From Plazaster borealis (Eukaryota; Echinodermata; Asteroidea; Forcipulatida; Labidiasteridae): DNA of 64,000 nucleotides. The stretch's first letter is position 1. Each line of letters begins with the position of its first letter. Of this stretch, positions 1 through 11,099 are shown in pieces. Under the pieces are notes generated by a model that saw only the letters and a program-made list of their open reading frames with translations, was not told the DNA's origin and did no database searches. The position numbers and the translations under genes are program-made. The DNA lies in contig CM037472.1 in the NCBI GenBank assembly GCA_021014325.1, positions 7,688,001 through 7,752,000 on the forward strand. Reading direction: 5' to 3'.

Positions 1-447
1 ATCATTTGGTGAGCCCTGGAATATGTCACAAAAATTGTAAGGATGTAAGGAACAAAGTGAGGTAGGTTGGAGTAGTATGTGATGTTTGTAAGTGGGAGAA
101 ATTTGCGATCAAACAGGTACGACTTGCTCGTACTTTCAAACTACGCGTTTAAGACATGCATGGATGGTGGGCTGTAATGGTGAGTGTTATAAGACCGATG
201 TTAAAAGAGAGCCATTACAGCTCAACAAGGTGGGCTATCCATGGAGGTACCTCCATGCTCAATCTAAATAAAACCCTACCATAAATAAGTGGCTATTGCT
301 GATGCGCAACCCTTGAGAGAAAGCCAAGCAATAAATGCTCCAACAAACCATTCCAGAACAGCATGCATACGGCCGGCGCGAGTGACCCTTGCCCGTGAAT
401 TCATAGAAAGCATTCCAATAACTGTGTGGAGTAAGTTTTGTACACAG
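1..447. other. Left flank, no gene seen
   Basis: Host or older repeat sequence outside the 13-kb transposon. I see no coding frame or RNA gene. The only structure is an 18-bp perfect palindrome (CATGGAGGTACCTCCATG) at 240-257. Confidence 0.5.
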
Positions 448-455
448 CTAGCTCT
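448..455. repeat. 8-bp target-site duplication, left copy
   Basis: CTAGCTCT lies directly outside the left terminal repeat and is repeated exactly at 13,512-13,519 directly outside the right terminal repeat. This defines the two ends of the insertion. An 8-bp duplication occurs in hAT, P and KDZ/Zisupton-type elements and is close to the 9 bp of Mutator-like foldback elements. Confidence 0.85.
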
Positions 456-840
456 ACCAAGCTGAAGCTAGCCGCGAATTCCCAGCCGCGAATGCCAGCC
501 GCGAATGCCAGCCGCGAATTCCCAATTCACGGCTGAAAAATCCAGCTGCAAAATCGTGAGGCCGGCCAGCCGCGAATTCCCTGAACCAAACTAGTCTCAC
601 AAAGCGACAAAATTTACTAAACTTGTAGATTCACTTTAGCCACTATTTCTTAACCTTTAACATTTAATAGTGATTTTTTGATATTATTTTGGCAAAATTA
701 ATAACATAATGACAAACTCTGGACCAAATTAAGTCAAGATAAGTGATTATTTAATGCTTCATTTGGTCCTTAAAAAGTTAACGGACTTCCCTATCAACTT
801 TCTGAAGATCTCTTGTCTTTAAAAAACCTAAGCGTCGCTT
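456..840 (+). repeat. Left outer terminal inverted repeat
   Basis: It matches the complement of 13,126-13,511 almost base for base over about 385 bp. The outermost ~140 bp is GC-rich and built from short sub-repeats around GCCGCGAATTCC and GCCGCGAATGCC. The inner part is AT-rich and runs into the tandem array at the sequence AGCGTCGCTTTAAAAC. Confidence 0.85.
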
Positions 841-3800
841 TAAAACAAAATGTACCTCACATAATTCACAAATATTTAATTTTTAGTATTTAAACATAAA
901 GACAACATTATAACACGTCTAAATATTCCGTTGCAGCTAATTCGATCCACTAATTAATGCCTAATTACACCACTTTATATGGTGTGATTATTGTCACTTT
1001 TGAATGGAATTTTTACACAAAATTAACGCTGAGCGTCGCTTTAAAACAAAGTGTACCTCACATAATTCATAAGTAAGCAATTTTTTGTGTTTAACCTTAA
1101 AGACCATCCTATAACACGTCTAAATATTCCGTTGCAGCTAATTAGACCGACTAATTATTGCCTAATTATACCACTTTATATGGTGTGACTTCCGTCACTT
1201 TTGAATGGAACTTTTACTTGAAAATTTACGAAGAGCGTCACTTTCAAACAAAATGTACCTCGCATAATTCATAAATATTTCATTTTCATTATTCCATCGT
1301 AAAGACATTATCATAAAACGTCTAAATATTCCGTTGCAGCTAATTGGACCCACTAATTAATGCCTAACTATACCACTTTATATCGTGTGATTTTCCTCAC
1401 TTTTTAATGGTATTTTTGATACAAATTGACGAAGAGAGTCACTTTAAAACAAAATGTACCTCACATAAATTACAAATATTTCATTTTCATTATTCCATCG
1501 TAAAGACATAATCATAACACGTCTAAATATTCCGTTGCAGCTAATTAGACCCACTAATTAGTGCCTAATCAGACAACTTTTTATGGTGTGATTTCCGTCA
1601 CTTTTGAATGGAACCTTAACTTGAAAATTTACGAAGAGCGTCACTTTAAAACAAAATGTACCTCACATAATGCATAAATATTTCATTTTCATTATTCCAT
1701 CGTAAAGACATTATCATAACACGTCTAAATATTCCGTTGCAGCTAATTGGACCCACTAACTAATGCCTAACTATACCACTTTATATCGTGTGAATTTTCC
1801 TCACTTTTTAATGGTATTTTTGATACAAATTGACGAAGAGAGTCACTTTAAAACAAAATGTACCTCACATAAATTACAAATATTTCATTTTTATTATTTA
1901 ATCGTAAAGACAACTTCATAACACGTCTAAATATTCCGTTGCAGCTAATTGGGCTCACTAATTAGTGCCTAACTATATACCACTTTATATCGTGTGAATT
2001 TCCTCACTTTTAATGGTATTTTTGATACAAATTGACGATGAGCGTCACTTTAAAACAAAATGTACCTCAGATAAATCAGAAATATTTAATTTTTATTATT
2101 TAATCGTAAAGACATAATCATAACATGTTTAAATATTCCGTTGCAGCTAATTGGACCCGCTAATTAATGCCTAATTATACCACTTTATATCGTGTGATTT
2201 TCCTCACTTTTAATGGTATTTTTGATACAAATTGACGAAGAGCGTCACTTTAAAACAAAATGTACCTCAGATAAATCACAAATATTTCTTTTTTATTATT
2301 CCATCGTAAAGACATAATCATAACACGTCTAAACATTCCGTTGCAGCTCATTGGGCTCACTATATAGTGCCTAACTATACCACTTTATATCGTGTGAATT
2401 TCCTCACTTTTTAATGGTATTTTTGATATAAATTAACGAAAAGCGTCACTTTAAAACAAAATGTACCTCACATAAATTACAAATATTTCATTTTTATTAT
2501 TTTATCGTAAAGACAACTTCATAACACGTCTAAATATTCCGTTGCAGCTAATTGGGCTCACTAATTAGTGCCTAACTATATACCACTTTATATCGTGTGA
2601 ATTTCCTCACTTTTTAATGATATTTTTGATACAAATTGACGAAGAGAGTCACTTTAAAACAAAATGTACCTCAGATAAATCACAAATATTTCTTTTTTAT
2701 TATTCCATCGTAAAGACATAATCATAACACGTCTAAACATTCCGTTGCAGCTCATTGGGCTCACTATATAGTGCCTAACTATACCACTTTATATCGTGTG
2801 AATTTCCTCACTTTTTAATGGTATTTTTGATATAAATTAACGAAAAGCGTCACTTTAAAACAAAATGTACCTCACATAAATTACAAATATTTCATTTTTA
2901 TTATTTTATCGTAAAGACAACTTCATAACACGTCTAAATATTCCGTTGCAGCTAATTGGGCTCACTAATTAGTGCCTAACTATATACCACTTTATATCGT
3001 GTGAATTTCCTCACTTTTTAATGGTATTTTTGATACAAATTGACGAAGAGAGTCACTTTAAAACAAAACGTACCTCAGATAAATCACAAATATTTCATTT
3101 TTATTATTTAATCGTAAAGACAACTTCATAACACGTCTTTATATTCCGTTGCAGCTAATTGGGCTCACTAATTAATGCCTAACTATACCACTTTATATCG
3201 TGTGATTTTCCTCACTTTTTAACGGTATTTTTGATACAAATTGACGAAGAGAGTCACTTTAAAACAAAATGTACCTCACATAAATCACAAATATTTCATT
3301 TTTATTATTTAGTCGTAAAGACAACTTCATAACACGTCTAAATATTCCGTTGCAGCTAATTAGACCAACTAATTAGTTCTTAAATAAACCACTTTATATC
3401 GTGTGATTTTCCTCACTTTTTAATGGTATTTTTGATACAAATTGACGAAGAGCGTCACTTTAAAACAAAATGTACCTCACATAAATTACAAATATTTCAT
3501 TTTCATTATTCCATCGTAAAGACATAATCATAACACGTCTAAATATTCCGTTGCAGCTAATTAGACCCACTAATTAGTGCCTAATCAGACAACTTTTTAT
3601 GGTGTGATTTCCGTCACTTTTGAATGGAACCTTAACTTGAAAATTTACGAAGAGCGTCACTTTAAAACAAAATGTACCTCACATAATTCATAAATATTTC
3701 ATTTTCATTATTTCATCTTAAAGACATTATCATAACACGTCTAAATATTCCGTTGCAGCTAATTGGACCCACTAATTAATGCCTAACTATACCACTTTAT

Positions 3801-5192
3801 ATCGTGTGATTTTCCTCACTTTTTAATGGTATTTTTGATACAAATTGACGAAGAGAGTCACTTTAAAACAAAATGTACCTCACATAAATTACAAATATTT
3901 CATTTTTATTATTTAATCGTAAAGACAACTTCATAACACGTCTAAATATTCCGTTGCAGCTAATTGGGCTCACTAATTAGTGCCTAACTATATACCACTT
4001 TATATCGTGTGAATTTCCTCACTTTTTAATGATATTTTTGATACAAATTGACGAAGAGAGTCACTTTAAAACAAAATGTACCTCACATAAATTACAAATA
4101 TTTCATTTTTATTATTTAGTCGTAAAGACAACTTCATAACACGTCTAAATATTCCGTTGCAGCTAATTAGACCAACTAATTAGTTCTTAAATAAACCACT
4201 TTATATCGTGTGATTTTCCTCACTTTTTAATGGTATTTTTGATACAAATTGACGAAGAGCGTCACTTTAAAACAAAATGTACCTCACATAAATTACAAAT
4301 ATTTCATTTTCATTATTCCATCGTAAAGACATAATCATAACACATCGAAATATTCCGTTGCAGCTAATTTGATCAACTAATTGGTGCCTAATTAAATCAC
4401 TTTATATGCTCTGGTTTTGTCTCATTTGAATATTTTTATCAAAGAAATAATGTAAGTAGTCACTTTAAAACAAAATGTACCTCACATAATTAACAAATTG
4501 TAAATTTTTAGTGTTTAATCATTAAGACCATTTCATAACACATCGAAATATTCCGTTGCAGCTAATTAGACCAACTAATTAGTGCCTAATTAAACCAATT
4601 TATATGCTGTGGGTTTTGTCTCATTTGAAGGCAATTTTTATCAAAGAAATAACGTAAGTAGTCACTTTAAAACAAAATGTACCTCACATAATTAACAAAT
4701 TGTAAATTTTTAGTGTTTAATCATTAAGACCATTACATAACACTTCGAAATATTCCGTTGCAGCTACTTAGACCAACCAATTGGTGCCTAATTAAACCAC
4801 TTTATATGCTATGGTTTTGTCTCATTTGAAGGGAATTTTTATCAAAGAAATAATGTAAGTAGTCACTTTAAAACAAAATGTACCTCACATAATTAACAAA
4901 TTGTAAATTTTTAGTGTTTAATCATTAAGACCATTTCATAACACATCGAAATATTCCGTTGCAGCTAATTAGACCAACTAATTAGTGCCTAATTAAACCA
5001 ATTTATATGCTGTGGGTTTTGTCTCATTTGAAGGCAATTTTTATCAAAGAAATAACGTAAGTAGTCACTTTAAAACAAAATGTACCTCACATAATTAACA
5101 AATTGTAAATTTTTAGTGTTTAATCATTAAGACCATTTCATAACACATCGAAATATTCCGTTGCAGCTAATTAGACCAACCAATTGGTGCCT
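841..5192 (+). repeat. Left array of ~201-bp satellite monomers, about 22 copies
   Basis: The core ATTCCGTTGCAGCTAATT or a close variant recurs at 924, 1126, 1328, 1529, 1731, 1933, 2135, 2335, 2536, 2739, 2940, 3143, 3344, 3545, 3747, 3948, 4151, 4352, 4550, 4752, 4952 and 5155, a spacing of 198-203 bp. Other shared blocks are CACTTTAAAACAAAATGTACC and CCACTTTATAT. Several neighbouring pairs are nearly identical in two-monomer blocks, which suggests recent unequal exchange. The last four copies form a distinct subfamily with CATCGAAATATTCC. The array stops inside a monomer at the inserted LTR element. Confidence 0.9.
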
Positions 5193-5194
5193 TC

Positions 5195-6327
5195 GTGTGA
5201 CCCTTCTTATGACAGTAATCACACGGAGGAAAAGACGTCGTCCTTGGCTCCACTCGGCGATGAAGGCTTTCTATCCGATGAATACGGACTTCCAGTGCTA
5301 GACTGCGCCTTTGAACCTGACTTGCCCTTAGTATTTTGGTAAAAACCCTTTGACTGGAAATTAGTTTTGCCCATACTCATTTTATGAGTTAATTCATAAT
5401 CATCAGCTACCACTGCAGCTTTCTTTAATTTGGTGATCTTGTGTTCTTCCAAATGGGTTTTGATACTCAGAGGGACACTGTTTTTGAATTCTTCCATAAG
5501 GACAACTTCTTTTAACTCCTCAAAATATTTCTCACATTTGAGAGACTGATACCATCGATCAAAAACAATTTCCTTCTGTCTAGCGAATTCAACAAAGGTC
5601 TGGCCATTCAATCTAGTCAGTTTTCTAAATTTCTGTCTATACGCCTCAGGAACCAACTCATACGCATTTAAAATGGATGCCTTAACCGTAGAATATTTAC
5701 TACATTGGTCCTCTGAAAGTGTGGCAAAGACTTTCTGAGCCTTACCCACAAAAGTGCTCTGCAGGAGCAAAGGCCAATATTTCTCAGGCCAACTAAGATT
5801 TTTGGCAATCTTCTCAAACGACAGAAAATACGTATCAACATCGTGTTCGTTGAATTTTGGCACCAACCTCACGTTTTTCGCTAGATCAAAATCAATTGGA
5901 GTTCTCTCCTTGCCTTTCTTTGAACCCACTTCTAATTCAAGCTTACGCAGTTCAAATTCTCGTTCCTTTTCCTTTTCTTTGAGCTCAAGCCTTCGTAGTT
6001 CAAGTTCTCTTTCTTTATCTCTTTCTTGACTTTCTCTTTCTTTTTCTCTTTCTTTCTCTTCAAACTCAAGCCTGAGCCTTTCCTTTTCAAGCTCAATTTT
6101 TGCAAGCTCAATTTCTCGATCAAAAGTCTGCGGAGACTATGAGACAACTCTAAGTTCAGTACTCCCGCTAGAACGTTCACTAGTTTTGCCTTTTTGGCAC
6201 TTCTAGAAATTTCTACATGAACGTGTTTGGCAACTCCGTGCAACTCGTCTTTTGATAACTGTTGCAACTTCTCGATTGACAAATCTTCAGAATCCACGAA
6301 AGCTTGTGCATCAAACTCACTAGCCAT
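5195..6327 (-). pseudogene. LTR-retrotransposon Gag, frameshifted and truncated
   Basis: This would be the structural Gag protein of the LTR element. It starts with MASEFDAQAF at 6,327. Next comes a strongly charged Glu/Lys/Arg-rich coiled-coil stretch, then a helical capsid-like region (FEKIAKNLSWPEKYW onward) typical of Ty3/gypsy Gag. A CCHC knuckle begins as C-D-Y-C-H-K-K-G-H before the sequence is cut. The reading frame changes at about 6,130-6,145, between the N-terminal part and the coiled coil, and again just before the knuckle near 5,205, so no intact protein is made. Family assignment rests on overall architecture and the neighbouring LTR and primer-binding stretch. Confidence 0.7.
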
Positions 6328-6438
6328 TTTTATACAACACTACAGACTAGTAACAATAAAACGTGCAACCTTGTTTGACAATTGTACACAGAAATATACG
6401 GCTTATTTTTGTTCGATTTCCCGGACAGGCCCCCAATT

Positions 6439-7257
6439 TGTTACGATCCAAAAATCTCCAAACTATCCGTGAATATAAATCACTCAAAAAGCTTGAATTT
6501 TCTCAGATGCAACAAAGAAATCAAACAAGGTGACACGGATGTAAAGAACACAGAATCAAAGTGATTTAATAATGAAACTATCGGCCACTTCAAATACCTA
6601 TTGGGTTTAACAAACGTACAATGATTGAGTAAAACAAGTGTACATTAAAATAGATCGTATACAAAATAAGTAATTTAACAGGCTAATACGTCAACCGGGA
6701 TGAAATACAGGCGAGGATCACGGCAACAGAAGATACAGCGAGGATCACATACACTGGCTCTAAAACGATCAACTCCAGGGGCGGTAAAACAGTTCTTTGC
6801 CGATGTGACTTTGAGCTATCACGGGGTAAACTCACTCGGATAAAATGTCCAGAAGAAGACGAAACAACGACGGGCACACAATCTGACACCCGCCACAAAA
6901 TATGGGGAAAAGACCCCAAAATACCGAACTGTAGATTAAGTTCGAAACTGTCCTTTCCGGATTTAAATTAAGCTCTTTAACTGCACTCGGTCAAAAGCGA
7001 ACTCTACCAAAAGCTCCTCCAACGAGTTGAATCACAATCACAGAAGTCGTAGCTTCCACCAGTCTTGAGTATTTGTGTCCCGTCCTAGATTTACCCCCAG
7101 CCCGTATATAAAGGATTTGTGTCGTTTTAGAAAGTACTACTCTAGATCATTCTATTAGCACCGCCCACTAGGGTTAACGACCTTACACACAAAGAATGAT
7201 TGACAGCGTGCGTTGAACACACGTAAGTAATGTACATGTATTAGGATCTCATAACAG
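6439..7257 (-). repeat. 5' LTR of the inserted gypsy-type element
   Basis: On the minus strand it begins TGTTATGAGATCC and ends GGATCGTAACA, an imperfect inverted terminal pair with TG...CA ends. The half at 6,912-7,257 has a close relative at 36,963-37,351 inside the DIRS element. A TATATAAAGG box lies at about 7,105-7,114 in plus-strand numbering, in a shared stretch. Confidence 0.7.
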
Positions 7258-7729
7258 TTAGCATAGTTCAAATCGCTTAACTCATCAATATTCGCCAGTA
7301 TTTCAACACTTGGACTTGCAACCCGAGGAACATTTTCATCGTGTTGGATGTTGTCAGAATATACAGATTGCATATCAGCATCACCACATTCACTGCTATT
7401 CTGGTTATTCGCACCCTGTTCACAACTTGCTGTTTGCTTTGGACACTTTGAGCCTTGGCTCTCGGTATTTATTTTGTCATGAAACAAAGCCCTAACTGTT
7501 TGTCTAAACCCAAACCTGTTACACTTCCACATTAACTGAATCATTTTAAAACCATTACTTTAGACAGTCTACCTGGTCCCGTAATTGTTGCATCATTTGT
7601 GCGGAAATATCTAGAGAGTATCGGATAGGTGTGGAGGATGTCAACCAAGACTCTCGCAACTCGAGTTGTTCTCTTCTCCCCAGTTAACTTCTTTCCACCA
7701 CCAGTTTTGCCGTAGACAGTTTCCGTTTG
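7258..7729 (-). pseudogene. Exon D of the transposon gene (unknown protein), broken
   Basis: The acceptor CTTATACAG precedes codon 1 at 7,729. The frame is open for 57 codons to 7,559 (starts QTETVYGKTGGGKKLTG, ends GPGRLSK) and joins exon C in phase 0. A GTAATG at its end could be a donor. More simply, the frame seems to continue into the next open stretch (starts MIQLMWKCNRFGF at 7,544) after loss of one base in the A-run near 7,545. The continued frame is Ser/Asn/Gln/Asp-rich and open up to 7,258, where the LTR element cuts it. I do not recognise the family. Confidence 0.55.
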
Positions 7730-8425
7730 CTGTATAAGAGAAATAACGCGATATTTGTTTTACTTAAAGCGTATTTCTGAACAGTGTTGAGGACGTTACC
7801 GGTCAAGCTTCTTCTTCAAGTTTAATTTGTTTGTGAAAAAACAATTATATATTATTTTTTCAATAACTACAGTAGACCTACTTCGAAGTGAAATGTATAC
7901 TTTCCAGAGTCATTACCGAACGTTAATCACCATTGAGTAGGATTCACAATCAATTATACAGGTAAAGTCCTACTATGATATTACAAGATTTTATAACAAT
8001 TAGTTTAAACATGTGACAACCGGTTGCATTGATATTGCTCTTTGACAGCTTGGCGGACATACGCCGTTGTAATGGGAGCAGACCAACTGTGCAATTGTTG
8101 ATAATATTATGCTAGGGCTAGGAGATAAATACATCTTCAAAAATATCAAATTGTACACGATGAGGAATACGAAATAATGTAGAAAAAATATGCATTGCCC
8201 AGTAAAGTGTAAACCCATTTTGAATGCTTCCGTCACATGCATACACATTGGATTTAAATGAACAAACCTATACCATTGAAAAAGGGATTAGGCTATCGTA
8301 TTCTTATATTTACAATTAGCACAATTGTAATAACGCAACATCCACAACTACACCACCCGTGACGCCAAAGACAAAATAAATAATTGATTTCACTTAAGTT
8401 CAGATTAGAATTAATGTTGACTTAC

Positions 8426-8623
8426 ACTTGCCTCTTTCGGTCGATGTTTGGCGTAGAAATGGTCTAGGAATGCAAATTCAGATGTGCATATTCGTTTGCA
8501 TTCGAAACAACGAACTGCAAGAACGGTTCTCCTTTTGCTTGTTTTGTGGTCATTGTTGGTCCGCTTTGACTTGTGGTGAGATGTCATCCGAGGACAACAT
8601 GTTGTAGTTTCATGTCGTCGGTC
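8426..8623 (-). CDS. Exon C of the transposon gene: C2H2 zinc finger
   Basis: This exon has 66 codons between acceptor CAATATAG and donor GTAAGT, phase 0 at both ends. Residues 9-35 are basic (His/Lys/Arg/Ser-rich). Residues 39-60 form one classical finger: C39-x2-C42-x12-H55-x4-H60, within RCFECKRICTSEF and DHFYAKH. It probably gives DNA binding, as expected for a transposase or an accessory protein that binds the arms; that role is inferred from location only. It follows exon B in phase 0 and precedes exon D in phase 0. The finger residues are intact in this copy. Confidence 0.65.
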
Positions 8624-8968
8624 CTATATTGCATAACAAAACATTTTTCACATTATAATTTTATACAGTTCCAAACACAATTGAATATTTATGGACCACA
8701 ACTTGTTTACCTTCAACAGTTTAGGGATTCCAAATATTTGTCTGTTAAACATCCCTAACCATTGAAAAAATATACGAATAGGTCGAATTTGTTGAACAGT
8801 TTAAAAATGATCAAATTTTAAAGAGGGCAGTGGAAATTTTTAGTATTTACTCTCACTTATTCATTAAATTACTCAAAATTGTTTTTAAATTCACGTCGAT
8901 ATTACTTGGTGTATAGTTTTTAGGAAAGATAATGAATAAACTAAAATGATTGGAAACGTGAAACTTGC

Positions 8969-9056
8969 CTTATAAAGTGATGCCCTTGGAAGTGGAATTA
9001 TGTACTCCACAGACCACATGTCATGCGCCCCTCTGCCGGATACGCAGATCCCATTT
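8969..9056 (-). CDS. Exon B of the transposon gene (unknown protein)
   Basis: This is an 88-base exon with a good acceptor (TTACTTTACAG) and a GC-type donor (AAG followed by GCAAGT), entered in phase 2 and left in phase 0. Its 29 codons read NGICVSGRGAHDMWSVEY and end PRASLYK. No domain is recognised. The exon is supported because both neighbouring exons match its phases exactly. The GC donor is either a genuine GC-AG intron or a decayed GT. Confidence 0.55.
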
Positions 9057-9230
9057 CTGTAAAGTAAGATTATTTGAACATAATTATTGTGGCACCAAGA
9101 TTACTATGGAAACATATATACATTAAGTATTAACATTCATAAACGTATACTGTAAAAAAGACCACGTCCATTGTGAACGCGTCTCTTTGTTAATTTGTTA
9201 AACGCCTCCTTGTGTATGACGCGTAAATTG

Positions 9231-9578
9231 CACTGTAAAAACAGTGTTTAGAGTATAAACACTTTTCTAAACACTTTCTTGCTATCACTTTGTAAACACG
9301 TCCTAATGATTAACATGTTTAATAGCTAAACGTCTAATGCACTAGACGTTTAGCTATTAAACATTTTAATGTTTAATTTCTAAAATCTAATGTTTTAATC
9401 TAAACTTCTAATGTTCAATGTCTAAACATATAATGTTTAATATCTAAACACCAAGCGTCCTATACTGCTAAACACTATAAACATGTCTAAGCATGTTAAT
9501 CATTAGGACGTGTTTACAAAGTGATAGCAAGAAAGTGTTTAGAAAAGTGTTTATACTCTAAACACTGTTTTTACAGTG
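9231..9578. repeat. 348-bp near-perfect palindrome (MITE-like hairpin)
   Basis: CACTGTAAAAACAGTG at the left end and CACTGTTTTTACAGTG at the right end bound two long inverted arms (AAACACTTTTCTAAACAC, then AACACGTCCTAATG) with a short loop. It lies in the intron between exons A and B. The surrounding 9,140-9,830 is rich in AAACGTGTTT-like motifs, so a larger element may be involved. Confidence 0.65.
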
Positions 9579-10164
9579 GATGTTTAAACGTGTTTTGGTG
9601 TTCATAAAGTGTGACCAGCCTTTAAACGTGTATTTGTGTCTTGCTACACAACAATGTGTCTTTGGTCCACATTTATAAACGAATAAACGTGTTTTGTATA
9701 TAATAATAAACACCGCAGTGCGTTTTTGATGTAAGGGTTAACGCAAAAACGCGTTCATATAAAGTGTTACCCAAAATGCGTTTAAAAGGCTTTAAAATAT
9801 TAACACTTGTTTTTACAATGTGGAATCTTGTGATGATTACTGTGTTTTGATGTCAACTATGCAATCAAAAAAGGGATAAAAGTAGAGTGACCCCTTTAAT
9901 CAGACGTTAATGTTAAAAGCGCTATTAACAGTCTTAGTATTTTGAAGGGTATACGATCGCGCAACGATGGTTAATAAAAATGACCGCATTTTTTGTAGGC
10001 TGAAAATAAACTTAAAATATCACACAAAACGTGTTGTGTTGTAGGCACGACTCTAGTTGTTCTTTATTTACTCTCTTTGTTCTTTATTTAAATACCATCT
10101 TGCAAAAGGCAGCAACTTCGAAATATCATAGAATAGTGTTTTTCAACAAGAGAATTGTACACAC

Positions 10165-10260
10165 CTGACATGTCTACGAAATACCTCTTGGATACGATGT
10201 TTTGAGGGTTCTGTGATTCCTTGTACAATGGAATCGCTGGGGTGAGAGTCTCTCCGTTTC
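10165..10260 (-). CDS. Exon A of the transposon gene (unknown protein), 5' limit uncertain
   Basis: The donor is GTGTGT after CATGTCAG, leaving phase 2, as exon B requires. The frame reads KRRDSHPSDSIVQGITEP and ends RIQEVFRRHV; it is charged and unrecognised. I place the start at the acceptor ACTCGAAAG, which follows a weak pyrimidine tract. The frame is open further to about 10,310, so the exon could begin earlier. A short open frame starting MKSLFLRVFGQRR at 10,405 may be the true N-terminus but I cannot join it convincingly. Confidence 0.45.
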
Positions 10261-10310
10261 CTTTCGAGTATCCCCCCGCAAAGGTTGGATATGAGGATTA
10301 CAAGTGCTGG

Positions 10311-11095
10311 TCATGTCTTACAAGTTTAGCCATTCGATTTTCATTTAAAAAAGTACTATTAAATAAACGGCGCTGTCCAAAAACCCGGAGGAAAAGGCTC
10401 TTCATGAGTATTACGGAACACCACCAGGCCGAAACTACGCAGATTGAAACTTATGGGATCATTATTAAATTTGTTTGAGTGTACATTGTATTAAAAGGTC
10501 CCCAAAGGGAGGGGTAATTTATCAACATTATCTCTTATACAAGAAGGTCTTTGTTCTTGCTCAAATTGGGGAGGTACCGCAGCCGTGCGAGTTTCGTGTG
10601 TTTGTAACTTTCAAATTAGTATATACTTAAACTTTTAACATTAAAGTCACCGTCCAATTTTAATAAAAATGTATTCAGTCACAATTCTTGTAGGCCTACC
10701 AGCAGCGATAATAACGTCATTTTTGTCGTCATTCCAAGCTGCGATGTGTGTTTAAGGACATAACCAAAAAACTTGAATACTGTAATCAAGCTGCAATCAT
10801 ATAAATTACACTTTTATTTATTTATTAAAAACCTTAATGGTGTTAGAATGTTATTCCTTTAATCCCTTTGGTCATCTCCAGATACAGCATGGTGCCATTG
10901 ACCACTTATGATCACTCATCACTTGTCTCATGGAATGCAGCTTGAGCGGACCACACATTACGCAATTGAATTACATTAAAGTGAACCAACCCAGTCAGGG
11001 TGTGTTTACGTTGAATTACCTTAACTTAGTTTTACGACCATCTGCCAGGGGCATGCAGTCAGGCTACCGGTTCAAAGTATTAAGTAACAATAATT
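10311..11095. other. Transposon interior, unassigned
   Basis: This lies between exon A and the right array. Upstream exons and the promoter of the minus-strand gene would be expected here. A short open frame begins at 10,405 on the minus strand, and another (MRQVMSDHKWSM) near 10,942. Neither is supported by splice phase. Confidence 0.3.
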
Positions 11096-11099
11096 ATAG

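Larger units (their letters stand above)
5193..7257 (-). mobile_element. Truncated gypsy-type LTR element (5' LTR plus gag)
   Basis: Read on the minus strand: a 5' LTR (7,257 to 6,439), a leader with a primer-binding-like stretch GGGGGCCTGTCCGGG, then gag, ending abruptly in a zinc knuckle at about 5,195 where satellite sequence resumes. No pol and no 3' LTR remain. It interrupts the transposon's own gene at 7,257/7,258. The missing 3' part was probably lost together with the left interior of the host transposon. Confidence 0.75.

Noticed and set aside
841..5192. Regular repeats that could be mistaken for a CRISPR array
   Set aside because: The monomer is ~201 bp, mostly conserved along its whole length and lacks unique spacers; the setting is an animal genome and the array is mirrored in the other arm.
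5754..6029. Ser/Leu-rich plus-strand frame
   Set aside because: It is the antisense shadow of the Glu/Lys/Arg-rich coiled coil of gag on the minus strand.
10221..10478. An 85-codon plus-strand frame
   Set aside because: It overlaps exon A of the minus-strand gene, which is supported by splice phase; the plus frame has no support.
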